From assembly GCA_963793105.1 (NCBI GenBank), contig CAWBZB010000006.1, positions 62,001 to 126,000 of the forward strand: a stretch of 64,000 nucleotides of DNA. The letters run 5' to 3'. Each line of letters begins with the position of its first letter. The first letter of the stretch is position 1. The notes under the pieces were generated by a model. The model had not been told where the DNA came from. It worked only from the letters and a program-made list of their open reading frames with translations, and did not search any database. The stretch is from UBA10649 sp963793105. Its GTDB lineage: Bacteria; Actinomycetota; Actinomycetes; S36-B12. Positions 36,190 to 44,757 of this stretch are shown piece after piece. Position numbers and translations under genes: made by a program.

Positions 36190-36231
36190 CAGCCTCACCT
36201 CCCCGACCCTTACCTCTAGCCACCCTGGTCT

Positions 36232-36277
36232 CTCCAAGTGACGCCACTGTACTCCACTTTCCTCCACCGTCAACCAC
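36232..36277 (-). promoter_or_regulatory. mraZ promoter overlapped by five MraZ boxes
   Basis: On the minus strand five GTGGNN/TTGGAG units recur at exact 10-bp intervals (GTGGTT, GTGGAG, GTGGAG, GTGGCG, TTGGAG), the TGG-N spacing expected for the MraZ ring. A sigma-A-like promoter is embedded: -35 TTGACG (36273-36268), 16-bp spacer, -10 TACAGT (36251-36246). MraZ binding would cover the promoter, so negative autoregulation of the whole dcw operon is predicted. The remaining upstream DNA to 36420 shows no other clear element. Confidence 0.8.
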
Positions 36278-36420
36278 ATCGCCCCTAGGACACGAGGCAT
36301 CCCCTCCACCGCGCCCCCACGTGGCCGCCCACGTCCCACCCGCGCCCAACCCGCCTCCAACACGGGACCAACACGGGACCAGCCGACTGCCGGATGCCGG
36401 GCATGCCGGGTTCGACGACA

Positions 36421-36426
36421 TACGCT
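36421..36426 (+). promoter_or_regulatory. Predicted -10 element of the DUF3048 gene (leaderless)
   Basis: TACGCT is followed by 6 nt and GTG 36433, with no Shine-Dalgarno. The identical hexamer and spacing occur at 42038. Confidence 0.5.
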
Positions 36427-36432
36427 CCGCTT

Positions 36433-37608
36433 GTGATCTCGCGCGTTCTCGTCGTGACGGCCGTCGGGGCCGCGCTGACCCTGTCCGGCTGCACGGGCAG
36501 TCAGCGCGCGGTCGAACCCACGGCGGCGCCGACCACGTCGCCTGCCCCCGCACCCGCCAGCCCCTCCCCCACCCTGACGCCCACCCCGACGCCCACCCCG
36601 ACGCCGACCGCGTCACCCGAACCCACCTATGTGTCCCCGCTCGACGGTCAGCCCGGCAGCGAGGCGAAGCCGGTTCTCATCGTCAAGCTCGACAACACCC
36701 GCTACGCCCAGCCGCACGCCGGCCTGGACCGAGCCGACGTGGTGTACCTGGAGGAGGTCGAGTACGGCATGACCCGCATCGCGGCCGTCTTCTCCGGTCA
36801 GGTCCCCCGGCGCATCGGCCCCGTGCGGTCCGCCCGCATCACCGACATCGACCTCGTCGCCCAGTACGCCCGGCCGGCATTCGCCTACTCGGGCGCCCAG
36901 GGAAAGATGCTCCCCGTACTGGACTCCGCGGCCTTCCGCGACGTCTCCCCGCGACGCGGCGGCGCCGGCTACAGCCGCGACTACAACCGGCGCGCGCCCT
37001 ACAACTACTTCCTCGACGGCAAGGTCGCCCTGTCCCGCGCACCCAAGGCCAGCGTGGCCCAGGACATGGGCTTCGTCTTCGACGAGCAGGTCCCCGCCGG
37101 CGGACTGGTGGCGACCTCGGCGTCCGTGAAGTGGCCGTACTCCTCGGCAGCCTTCGAGTACCGGCGGAAGACAGGTGCCTACGCCGTGTACCTGAACGGG
37201 CTGCGGGCCGAGGCCGAGGGAAGCACGACCGGCCAGGACGCCGCCACGGTGGTGATCCAGTACGTCAAGCAGGAGCCGTCGGTCTTCTTCGACAAGGGCG
37301 GCGGCAACACCCCCCACGCCAACACCATCGGGACCGGCAGGGCCGTCGTCATGCGCGACGGCCTGGCGTGGAAGGCGACCTGGAACCGTCCGTCCGCGAA
37401 GTCCGGGACGACCTTCACCCTGGCGGACGGCAGCACTGTCGCCTTCAAGCCCGGCCAGCTGTGGATCGTGCTGCTGGACAAGAAGCGCAAGGCGACGGTC
37501 ACCCCGCTCACCGAGCCGACGCCGACCGCCACGGCGACCACGGCCGAGACGAGCGCCGCTCCCGGCCCGACGACCACGCCTACCGGCTCAGCGAGCCCAC
37601 GCTCGTAG
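36433..37608 (+). CDS. DUF3048 (YerB-like) lipoprotein
   Basis: The 391-aa product begins with a lipoprotein signal peptide (VLVVTAVGAALTLSGC, lipobox LSGC), so it is likely exported and lipid-anchored. A Pro/Thr-rich spacer (TPTPTPTPTPTASPEPTY) follows, then the two-part DUF3048 domain with RRIGPVRSARITDIDL and YSRDYNRRAPYNYFLDG. DUF3048 proteins are common in Gram-positive bacteria; the role is unknown, a cell wall function being only a guess. The start was chosen because of the signal peptide and the TACGCT element 6 nt upstream; ATGs further upstream give no better signal peptide. Its end overlaps the convergent hydrolase gene by 21 bp. Confidence 0.85.
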   Translation: MISRVLVVTAVGAALTLSGCTGSQRAVEPTAAPTTSPAPAPASPSPTLTPTPTPTPTPTASPEPTYVSPLDGQPGSEAKPVLIVKLDNTRYAQPHAGLDRADVVYLEEVEYGMTRIAAVFSGQVPRRIGPVRSARITDIDLVAQYARPAFAYSGAQGKMLPVLDSAAFRDVSPRRGGAGYSRDYNRRAPYNYFLDGKVALSRAPKASVAQDMGFVFDEQVPAGGLVATSASVKWPYSSAAFEYRRKTGAYAVYLNGLRAEAEGSTTGQDAATVVIQYVKQEPSVFFDKGGGNTPHANTIGTGRAVVMRDGLAWKATWNRPSAKSGTTFTLADGSTVAFKPGQLWIVLLDKKRKATVTPLTEPTPTATATTAETSAAPGPTTTPTGSASPRS

Positions 37609-38454
37609 GAGGGCGTCCACCACGCCGGCAGGATCCTCCGCATTGGGGGAATGGCCGACGCGGGGAAGCTCGACAGCGTCCGCGCCAAGTGCGACAGCCA
37701 TCCGCGCCTGGACGTCGAGGGGCCACACGTCATCGTCCTGCCCCCAGATCACCGCTGTGGGGATGCCATCGAGCAGCGGAAGCAGTCGGTCCGTGATGGG
37801 CGGGTGCGACATGAGCAGCTCAGCAACGGCGCGGAGCTGGCGCGGATGGTTGGCATGCCACCGACGCTCGAGGAACGCATCGATGTCGGGTGTCGGGCGC
37901 TCGGAGTCCTCGGCCTCCTCCATCTCGCGCATGATCCGCCAGATCGCGGCCAGGTCCGAGTGATCCAGCGCCGCCACCAGATCAGGAAGCCCCCGCCACC
38001 GCTCAGCGGGCAGGGCTCCCGGCCCCGAGCACAGCAGCACGAGCGAGGCCGGACGCAGGCCGGTCGACGCGACGGCCTCCTGAGCCACGAGCCCCCCGAA
38101 CGAGTGACCGACCACGTGGGGAGCCGTCGCGACCCCGAAGCGCGCCGTCGCGTATCGGACCACCTCGGCGACGTCGGCTGCCAGCGTTCGGAGGGCATAG
38201 TCGGCCAGATCCGCAGAGCCGTCGGACTCGTACTGGCCGAGCTGGTCGAAGGCGACCGCTCCGAGCCCGGCGTCGGCCAGTCTCGGCAGGATGGCGATGA
38301 AGTCCTCCTTGCTGCCGGTGAATCCCGGGATCAGCACCACCCAGTCGCGCGAAGGCTCGAGGCCGATCTGCAGCACGGCGCGCTCGGTGCCGCGCACCGG
38401 CCACCGCTGCGCCACCACCCCCTCCGGGATGTCGACGAACGGCGGCGTGCTCAC
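37588..38454 (-). CDS. Alpha/beta-fold hydrolase
   Basis: The 288-aa cytoplasmic protein has the canonical triad elements: nucleophile Ser in VVGHSFGGLVAQEA (near residue 118), Asp in VIWGQDDDVWPLD, and His in LPRVGHSPNAEDP. The HG-like oxyanion region is VVLIPGFTGSKEDF. The substrate cannot be deduced; the cap (residues 150-210) is short. The GTG start at 38454 lies 6 nt after TAGCGT and has no Shine-Dalgarno. Confidence 0.85.
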   Translation of the reverse strand: MSTPPFVDIPEGVVAQRWPVRGTERAVLQIGLEPSRDWVVLIPGFTGSKEDFIAILPRLADAGLGAVAFDQLGQYESDGSADLADYALRTLAADVAEVVRYATARFGVATAPHVVGHSFGGLVAQEAVASTGLRPASLVLLCSGPGALPAERWRGLPDLVAALDHSDLAAIWRIMREMEEAEDSERPTPDIDAFLERRWHANHPRQLRAVAELLMSHPPITDRLLPLLDGIPTAVIWGQDDDVWPLDVQARMAVALGADAVELPRVGHSPNAEDPAGVVDALLRAWAR

Positions 38455-38460
38455 GGCCCG

Positions 38461-38466
38461 ACGCTA
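38461..38466 (-). promoter_or_regulatory. Predicted -10 element of the alpha/beta hydrolase gene
   Basis: Minus-strand TAGCGT is followed by 6 nt and GTG 38454. The TAG of this hexamer is also the stop codon of rmuC, so the promoter overlaps the end of the upstream gene. Confidence 0.45.
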
Positions 38467-39591
38467 GCGAAGGGCACGCGGATCGGACTCCCGCAGCGCC
38501 GCCTCGATCGGGTCCGGGGCCTCCAGGCTCCGAGAGGCGTCCACGCCCAGCTCGTTCAGCCGGCGGGCCTGCCGCATCGCCTGGGTGTCGAAGGATCCGA
38601 TGAAGCGGTTGTACCCCCGAACGGCCTGGTCCAGGCCCCTGCGCATCCCCTCCAGGTGCTCGACCAGGACTCCCATCCGGGTCAGCATCTCGGCCGCCGC
38701 GCGCTTGATCTCCTCGGCATTCTCCGCCATCAGCTGCCGCTGGTACCCGAATCCGATGGTGCGGAGCAGCGCCAGCATGGTGGTCGGTGTCGCCAGGACC
38801 ACACGACGGTCGAACGCCTTCTCCAGGAGCAGTCCGTCGGCATCCAGCGAGGCCGAGAGCAGCGATTCCAGGGGCAGGAACATCACCACGAAGTCCGGGC
38901 TCGTCGCGGAGTCCGAGTATCGCTTGGCCGACAGCTCACGCACGCGGCCCAGGACGTCCGCCGCGTGCTTGCGCATGAACTCCTCCCGCTGCACGGGATC
39001 CTGCGTACCCACGGCCTGCCAGTAGGCGTCGAAGGGGAACTTCGCGTCCACGAGGACCTCACCGCCGCCGGGCAGCCGGACCACGACATCAGGACGGAGG
39101 GCGCCGTCCGCACCGGTGCGCGTGTCCTGGCGGGTGAAGTGCGTTCCCTCGAGCAGCCCGGCATGCTCGAGCAGGCCCTCGAGCTGCATCTCTCCCCATT
39201 GACCGCGGGTCTGGCCACCGGCGAGTGCCGCGGCGAGCTGCTTCGTCGCGGACTCCAACGACTGGTAGCGCTCCTGCACGGCGGCGATCTGCGTCGTCAT
39301 CGTCGCCTCGGCGGCCGTTCGCTCGCGGCTCGCTGCCTCGGCCGCGCGGCGCATGCCCTCGACGCTGTCCCGAACCGGCTGCAGCAGCCCCTCCAGGGAA
39401 CGCGACCGATCCTGACTGTCACGCAGTGCCGCGTTGTCGGAGCGCAACGCCTCCAGCGCACCCTCGAGCCCGGCCGCGCGGACCCGTTCACGACTGACCG
39501 TGCGCCCCATCACCATGCCCATCACGGCAGCGCCCAGCAGACCTCCGATGATCACGAGTCCGGCGAGGGTGGCGGGGTTGAGGGTCTGCAT
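38464..39591 (-). CDS. rmuC: DNA recombination protein RmuC
   Basis: RmuC-family proteins are predicted nucleases that limit inversions at short inverted repeats. The 375-aa product has an N-terminal transmembrane helix (LAGLVIIGGLLGAAVMGMVM) and a coiled coil (about residues 35-125). The RmuC core follows, with GQWGEMQLEGLLEHAG and DVVVRLPGGGEVLVDAKFPF (PD-(D/E)XK-like Asp...Asp-Ala-Lys). The family motif ATPTTMLALLRTIGFGYQR is near residue 270. Confidence 0.93.
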   Translation of the reverse strand: MQTLNPATLAGLVIIGGLLGAAVMGMVMGRTVSRERVRAAGLEGALEALRSDNAALRDSQDRSRSLEGLLQPVRDSVEGMRRAAEAASRERTAAEATMTTQIAAVQERYQSLESATKQLAAALAGGQTRGQWGEMQLEGLLEHAGLLEGTHFTRQDTRTGADGALRPDVVVRLPGGGEVLVDAKFPFDAYWQAVGTQDPVQREEFMRKHAADVLGRVRELSAKRYSDSATSPDFVVMFLPLESLLSASLDADGLLLEKAFDRRVVLATPTTMLALLRTIGFGYQRQLMAENAEEIKRAAAEMLTRMGVLVEHLEGMRRGLDQAVRGYNRFIGSFDTQAMRQARRLNELGVDASRSLEAPDPIEAALRESDPRALR

Positions 39592-39686
39592 GCCTCGATG
39601 ATCCCGCCCAGGTCTGACATCGCCGGGAAGCGGACCCCGACTCGCGGACGGATCCGCGGGCACTTGGTCGGGGCGGACTCGGGTGC

Positions 39687-39726
39687 GGGTGCGCCGCCCC
39701 TCCTGTGACGCAGGAACGGCGCACCC
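39687..39726. other. Two-tier stem-loop in the rmuC-helD intergenic region
   Basis: Outer 10-bp arms (39687-39696 and 39717-39726) and an inner 5-bp stem (TCCTG/CAGGA, 39701-39715) form a strong hairpin in the 308-bp gap between divergent rmuC and helD. No gene ends here to need a terminator and no U-tract follows. It may be a leader structure or part of a small RNA. Nothing else gene-like is visible in 39592-39899 apart from the dyad at 39802. Confidence 0.5.
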
Positions 39727-39801
39727 GCCCACCCGGTCCCCCGATCCGGGCAGGCCCGACGCTACGTCGACGGTCCGACACCCGTGGCTCCCGAGCGCTC
39801 C

Positions 39802-39828
39802 CCTGTGGATGAGCGTGTCGTCCACAGG
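39802..39828. promoter_or_regulatory. Dyad upstream of helD (CCTGTGGA-N11-TCCACAGG)
   Basis: An 8-bp inverted repeat with an 11-bp spacer lies about 70-100 bp before the helD start. Each arm resembles part of a DnaA box (TGTGGAT / TCCACA), but symmetry and position suit an operator for a dimeric regulator equally well. Confidence 0.4.
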
Positions 39829-39899
39829 CCCCGGGCGGCGGACCGCTGGATCGCGTGGCAGACTCGAAGGCCCCAAAAGCAGCAACACCCGGAGGTGGA

Positions 39900-42011
39900 G
39901 TGGACAGCGTCACGGAGGAGCAGGCCTTCGTCGACTCCGCCTATGCTCGACTGCGCTCCTTCACCTCCCACTTGCGCACGCGCATGGACGAGATCACGAA
40001 CTCCCCCGGCACCGGGACCGGACAGGACCTCCTGGAAAGGCAGGCGCTGCACGACAACCTCGCCCAGCAGTACGCAAGCGCCTCCGCCGCGCATCGCCGG
40101 CTGTGCTTCGGCCGCGTCGACCACGCCGACGGCCGGATTCAGCACATCGGCCGCATCGGGCTTCGCGACGACGACGGCGAGCCGATGCTGCTGGACTGGC
40201 GGGCCCCGAACGCGGCGGGCTTCTACCAGGCCACCACCGTCGAGCCGATGGGCCTGCTGCGACGTCGTCGGATCATGACGCGGGACAGCACCGTCACGCA
40301 TCTGGAGGACGAGGACCTGGCGGATCCGACCGCGATCGTGACAGATGCGGCGGCCCGAGCCGTCTCCACGCCCCGCGACGGTCGGATGGGCGACATCATC
40401 GCCACCATCGCGGCCGACCAGGACCGGATCGTCCGCAGCCCCATGAACCAGGTCACCGTGGTGCAGGGAGGCCCCGGCACCGGCAAGACCGTGGTCGCCC
40501 TTCACCGGGCTGCGTGGCTGCTCTACACCTACCGGGACCGGCTCGCGAAGGACGGCGTCCTGGTGATCGGACCCTCCCGCGCATTCCTGCGGTACATCGA
40601 TCAGGTACTGCCCAGCCTGGGCGAGACCGATGTCGTCCTGCTCACCCCGGGACAGCTCTTCCCCGGAGTGTCGACGAACCGGACCGACGCGCCAGACGTG
40701 GCCGCCATCAAGGGTGATCTCGTCATGGTGAAGGTGATCGCCAATGCGGTGCGCAACCGCATCCGGGTGCCCACGCAGGACGTGTCGATCCGCATGCAGG
40801 ACGGCGTCACGGTCACGGTGACTGCGGCGCAGCTCGCGGAGGCCCGGCGCACCGTTCCGCGGAACGGCACCTTCCATGCCAATCGTGACCCCTTCCTGCG
40901 ACGGGTGCTCGACCACCTCAGTCGAAGTCGCGCCCGCGCACTCGGCGAGGATCCCGGGGATCCAGACGCCCGGGAGAGCGCACTTCAAGACCTCGTCGAG
41001 GATCCCGACATCCGACGGACGCTGAACCTCATGTGGCTCCCGATCACGCCCCAGCGACTGCTGACGGGGCTCCTGTCCGATCCCGACGCCCTGGCCGCCG
41101 CCGCCGAAGGCCTGCTGACGCCGGCGCAGCAGGCCCTTCTCCTTCGACGTTCGGACGCGCCGTGGACCGTCGACGACGTCCCGCTGCTCGACGAGGCGGC
41201 CGAACGGCTGGGTGACCCGGTCGTGCCGACGAGGACGAGCACGCCACGGGCCGACGATGACTACCGGGAACTCCACGTGACCGATCCGCTGGCGCGCGAG
41301 CGACCCTCGACGACAGTCGCCGAACGGGCCCTGAGCGACCGCGGGTGGATCTACGGCCACGTGGTGGTGGACGAGGCGCAGGAGCTCTCGCGGATGGCGT
41401 GGCACGCCCTCGCGCGCCGATGCTCGCGAAGGTCGATGACCGTCGTCGGGGACCTGCAGCAGACGACTCACCCGGCGGGCGCACGAGCCTGGGACCAGGC
41501 GCTGCGCTGGGCCGGTGACCGGGTCGAGCTCCACACGCTCACCGTCACGTACCGGATCACCCGGCAGACCGCCGAGACCGCGACCGAGCTGCTCCAGCGC
41601 GCGGGCGGCCACGCACCCGACATCCGGCCGGTGCGAGAGGGCCCGAACACCGAGCATCTGACGTGCGACGTCTCCGGACTCGCGAGGCTGATCCTCGACC
41701 GACACGTTCCTGACGCCGGCCGGATCGGCGTGGTCGTGCCGGACGAACGGGCCGACGAGCTGATGTCCGTCCTCGCCCGGTCCGACGACCGCTTCGGCGT
41801 CGGGGACGACGCCATCGATGCTCCCGTCACGGTCCTGACGGCCCGCGACACCAAGGGGCTGGAGTTCGATCACGTGTTCGTCGTCGACCCGGCTGCCATC
41901 GCCGCGCAGGCGAGCCGGGGGTCGGACATCTATGTCGCCTGCACCCGCGCGACCCAGGTGCTCCATCTGGTGGCGCTGTGCCCCGCGGCGCCCGACAACG
42001 CCGCCCGCTGA
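39900..42011 (+). CDS. helD: HelD-type ATPase (RNA polymerase recycling factor / UvrD-like helicase)
   Basis: The about 703-aa SF1 ATPase matches actinobacterial (class II) HelD, which binds RNA polymerase, dissociates stalled complexes and can protect against rifamycins. The N-terminal coiled arm is followed by Walker A in VVQGGPGTGKTVVALHRAAW, Walker B as VVVDEAQELS, motif III GDLQQTTHP, and the C-terminal TARDTKGLEFDHVFVVDP plus YVACTRATQ. I chose GTG 39900 because GGAGG precedes it by 4 nt; an in-frame GTG at 39855 would add 15 residues. No rifamycin-associated (RAE) dyad is seen upstream. Confidence 0.9.
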   Translation: MDSVTEEQAFVDSAYARLRSFTSHLRTRMDEITNSPGTGTGQDLLERQALHDNLAQQYASASAAHRRLCFGRVDHADGRIQHIGRIGLRDDDGEPMLLDWRAPNAAGFYQATTVEPMGLLRRRRIMTRDSTVTHLEDEDLADPTAIVTDAAARAVSTPRDGRMGDIIATIAADQDRIVRSPMNQVTVVQGGPGTGKTVVALHRAAWLLYTYRDRLAKDGVLVIGPSRAFLRYIDQVLPSLGETDVVLLTPGQLFPGVSTNRTDAPDVAAIKGDLVMVKVIANAVRNRIRVPTQDVSIRMQDGVTVTVTAAQLAEARRTVPRNGTFHANRDPFLRRVLDHLSRSRARALGEDPGDPDARESALQDLVEDPDIRRTLNLMWLPITPQRLLTGLLSDPDALAAAAEGLLTPAQQALLLRRSDAPWTVDDVPLLDEAAERLGDPVVPTRTSTPRADDDYRELHVTDPLARERPSTTVAERALSDRGWIYGHVVVDEAQELSRMAWHALARRCSRRSMTVVGDLQQTTHPAGARAWDQALRWAGDRVELHTLTVTYRITRQTAETATELLQRAGGHAPDIRPVREGPNTEHLTCDVSGLARLILDRHVPDAGRIGVVVPDERADELMSVLARSDDRFGVGDDAIDAPVTVLTARDTKGLEFDHVFVVDPAAIAAQASRGSDIYVACTRATQVLHLVALCPAAPDNAAR

Positions 42012-42037
42012 CCCTAGGAACGCGGTCCCGCGCGGCC

Positions 42038-42043
42038 TACGCT
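42038..42043 (+). promoter_or_regulatory. Predicted -10 element of the C45-type gene (leaderless)
   Basis: TACGCT, 6 nt, then ATG 42050, without Shine-Dalgarno. Same hexamer and spacing as at 36421. Confidence 0.5.
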
Positions 42044-42049
42044 GGCGCC

Positions 42050-43073
42050 ATGCTGCTGACGACCCTCTCCGGCCCCGGCCTTCACCGTGGCCTGGAGTTC
42101 GGGCAGCGGCACGCCCGCGGCATCGCCGATGCCGCCGCCGCCCTGAAGACGCAGCTGGCCACCTCCGGCCATCCGCCCGCGGCCGTCAGTCGGCGGCTCT
42201 CCCTCAGCCCGCTCACGGCGGCAGCGGCCGACCTCACTCCGGACCTGTGGGCCGAGCTCACGTCGATGGCGAACGCGAGTCGGGTGGACCTTGCCGACGT
42301 GCTGATGCTGACCTTCCTCGACGAGGTGTGGGCGATGACCCGGCGTGCTGGCTGCTCGGCGCTCGCGCGACGGATAGACGCGCGGCCCGGGACGCCGGCA
42401 ACGACGGAGATCGGCCAGACCGTGGACCTGCCGGCATGGACGCAGGGGCGCTTCCTGGCGTTGCGCGTCACGCCCGAGCACGCGCCGGCGGCACTGCTGA
42501 TGTGCTACCCGGGGATGATCGGCCTGTGCGGGGCGAACCAGTCCGGGCTCGGGGTGGCGGCGACGGCCCTCCCGCGCGGGGCGTCGAGCGAGGAGGGGCT
42601 CGGCAGTGGCCTTCATCGTCCGTCACCTGCTCACCTTGTCGACGCTGGCCGATGCCGAGCAGTTCCTGACGTCGGTCCCGCACGCGGTGGCGCAGGCGTT
42701 CACGATCGCGGCACCCGACGGGATCGCCACCTTCGAGGCGGACCCGACCGGCGTCACGCGCATCGGCGACCCCGCGACCCCGGCCACGCTGCACACGAAC
42801 CACTCCCTCGCACCGGCCACGGCGGCGGACCGCCGCGAACCCTCGGAGTCCTCACGCGAGCGCTACGCCCTCCTCCTGCGCGGGCTGGAGACGCATCAGC
42901 CCATCGCCGACATCCTGAGCGTCGACGTCCCGGTCGACGGCCAGCGCTGGGGGGACCCGCACATCACCTTCGGAGCCTTCCGCGCCGTCGGCTCCGAGCC
43001 AGTCGTCAGGTTCATCGACGGCGCCGACCTGGCCGCCGGGAAGCGCGAGTGGTCACGATTCTCGTTCGGGTGA
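42050..43073 (+). CDS. C45 peptidase / acyl-CoA:6-APA acyltransferase-like Ntn hydrolase, frameshifted
   Basis: The protein resembles C45-family Ntn hydrolases, which self-cleave to expose a Cys nucleophile; here it would be Cys in MTRRAGCSALARR near residue 104, followed by IGQTVDLPAW. The first part (GANQSGLGVAATALPRG) runs to about 42598 in one frame. The rest (VAFIVRHLLTLSTLADAEQF, then TLHTNHSLAP and WGDPHITFGAF) is in the next frame. Removing one G from GGGG at 42595-42598 gives a single 340-aa protein. Substrates of bacterial members are unknown. The 3' end overlaps the HD gene by 21 bp. Confidence 0.78.
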
Positions 43074-43695
43074 CTCCGGACCTCCCGACCGCTGGCCTAC
43101 GGTCAGCAGCGCGCGCATCTGGTCGATCGCGACCTCGAGCGGAACCAGGAGCGCACCACTGACTGAACCGCCCTCCAGCAGTTCGAGGTTTGCCTCGTAG
43201 TACCAGAGGATCCGCTCCGGCGGCGCGTGGAACCGCTGCATCGCCTCCGGACCCGAGCGTGAGCAGGTCGGTCACGATGGCGCGAGCGTTGTGCGCCTTG
43301 TCCGCGGCCCACACGGTCAGCACGTCCGCAGATGCCGAGCGCAGGCGATCGAGGTGCTCGCGCTTGCGTGTCTCCCACTCCCGCTTCTCCGCTCCCTCCT
43401 CGTCCAGGGAGTCGCTGCAGTCGCGCACGATCCGGGCGACCCGGTCACCGAACCGACGAGCGATGTCGGCCAGTCGCTCCTCCCCGCCGTGATCCTCGGC
43501 GGCGTCATGAAGGAGCGCGGCGACCGCGAGGTCCTCATCCCCGCCCGCCTCGATGACGAGTGCGGAGACCGCCAGCAGATGCGCGGCGTACGGCACGGAC
43601 GTGCCCTTCCGGAACTGCGAGGCATGGACGTCGACGGCGTACGCCACCGCCTCCGCGTAGCGGGGAGTGAGTACGGCGTCCGGGACCGTCGACAT
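43053..43695 (-). CDS. HD-domain hydrolase (SpoT/MESH1-like), frameshifted
   Basis: The first 150 residues contain an HD metal-dependent phosphohydrolase domain similar to ppGpp hydrolases: ASQFRKGTSVPYAAHLLAV, ALLHDAAEDHGG with the HD pair, and DKAHNARAIVTDLL. The frame is lost at the CCC run 43252-43254. One frame over, PEAMQRFHAPPERILWYYEA and a C-terminal tail continue to the stop at 43053. Correcting one base gives about 213 aa. A synthetase domain is absent, so it may be a small alarmone hydrolase; the substrate is inferred from the fold only. ATG 43695 lies 6 nt after a TACGTT element. Confidence 0.8.
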
Positions 43696-43701
43696 GGCGC
43701 C

Positions 43702-43707
43702 AACGTA
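43702..43707 (-). promoter_or_regulatory. Predicted -10 element of the HD hydrolase gene
   Basis: Minus-strand TACGTT, GGCGCC, then ATG 43695; same architecture as the other predicted leaderless promoters in the window. Confidence 0.5.
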
Positions 43708-43811
43708 CTGGGAACCTCGTGACCGAATCGTTAGCCGGCCCAAGAAACGCACCCCTCCCGGCTCGCGTCAACATCGGTGGAGGCAGGTAGGACACCGAGG
43801 AGGAGGACACC

Positions 43812-44748
43812 ATGCGAGGACGATCCGCACCACTGGTCATCGCCGTCATGGCTGCTGCTGCACTGCTGGCGGGGTGCGGGGGCACCACCGACGCGCAGAC
43901 GGACGTGGCGATGCCGGACGGCGTCTCCGTCGAGGGAGGCGCACCCGCCCTGTCCGAGGAGATGACGGCCCAGGACGCGGCCGCCAACCCGGCCGCGCCC
44001 GACGGACCGTCAGGTGATCAGAACCGGCTACGTGTCGATGAGGGTCGAGGACGTCACGAAGGCCGCGTTCGACGTCCACGCCCTGGTCCGCAAGCGCAAC
44101 GGACTCATCTCGTCCGAGGACACGCAGAGCAACGGCGATACCACCTACTCGACGATCACGGCACAGATCCCCGCCGACGACCTCGACGGCTTCATTGCCG
44201 ACATCTCGGCACTCGGCACCGTCGACTCCATCAACGTGAACGCGGAGGACGTCACGCGGCAGGTCGTCGATCTGGACGCACGGATCTCCGCGCTGGAGAC
44301 CAGCATCACGCGGATGACCCAGCTCCTGGCCCAGGCCAGTCGAATCGAGGACCTGCTCGCGATCGAGACCCAGCTCTCCCAGCGCCAGGCCGAGCTCGAC
44401 TCGCTGACGGCGCAGCGCACCTGGCTCGGCGATCAGGTCGCGATGTCGACCATCACCGTCTCCCTGTCGCCCAAGACGCAGATCGCCGACGTCGATGCAC
44501 CGGGCTTCCTCTCGGGCCTGCAGAGCGGCTGGGCAGCGTTCGTGTCGCTCATCATGGTCGCGGTCACGGCACTCGGCTTCTTCCTGCCCTTCCTCATCGT
44601 CCTTGGGGTCATCGCGGTCCCGCTCACGGTCATCGCCGTCCGCCAGGCACGACGCCGCCGCCGGGATCACCCCACGTCGGGAGCGCAGCCTGCCGGCCCG
44701 TCGAGCGCCACGACCGCACGCGAGGCGGGATCGGAGTCGTCCACGTAG
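43812..44748 (+). CDS. DUF4349 lipoprotein with coiled coil and C-terminal membrane helix, frameshifted
   Basis: A lipoprotein signal peptide (VIAVMAAAALLAGC, lipobox LLAGC) starts at ATG 43812 after GAGGAGGACACC. The DUF4349 domain (RQVIRTGYVSMRVEDVTKAA) is in the next frame; one extra C in CCC 43998-44000 accounts for this. A central coiled coil (about residues 150-200) precedes a transmembrane segment (VTALGFFLPFLIVLGVIAVP) and a basic tail. The protein would be anchored at both ends with the domain outside. Function is unknown. It lies 9 bp upstream of the hydrolase-ABC gene, suggesting a related role. Confidence 0.8.
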
Positions 44749-44751
44749 GCT
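44746..44751 (+). promoter_or_regulatory. Predicted -10 element of the hydrolase-ABC gene
   Basis: TAGGCT, 6 nt, then ATG 44758. Its first three bases are the stop codon of the DUF4349 gene. No Shine-Dalgarno is present, so the gene may be expressed as a leaderless message independent of the upstream gene. Confidence 0.45.
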
Positions 44752-44757
44752 GAACGG

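Noticed and set aside
36577..36630. CCCCGACGCCCA minisatellite as a regulatory repeat
   Set aside because: It encodes the Thr-Pro spacer of the DUF3048 lipoprotein; such linkers are ordinary.
39802..39828. DnaA boxes marking a replication origin
   Set aside because: Only two imperfect convergent half-matches, no AT-rich unwinding region and no dnaA/dnaN nearby.
39592..39899. Rifamycin-associated element (RAE) before helD
   Set aside because: The dyad found (CCTGTGGA/TCCACAGG) does not match the RAE sequence; only a generic operator or DnaA-like half-sites can be claimed.
42606..43073. Separate short gene starting at GTG 42606
   Set aside because: It lacks its own Shine-Dalgarno or -10 element and continues the C45-type protein exactly after a one-base correction.
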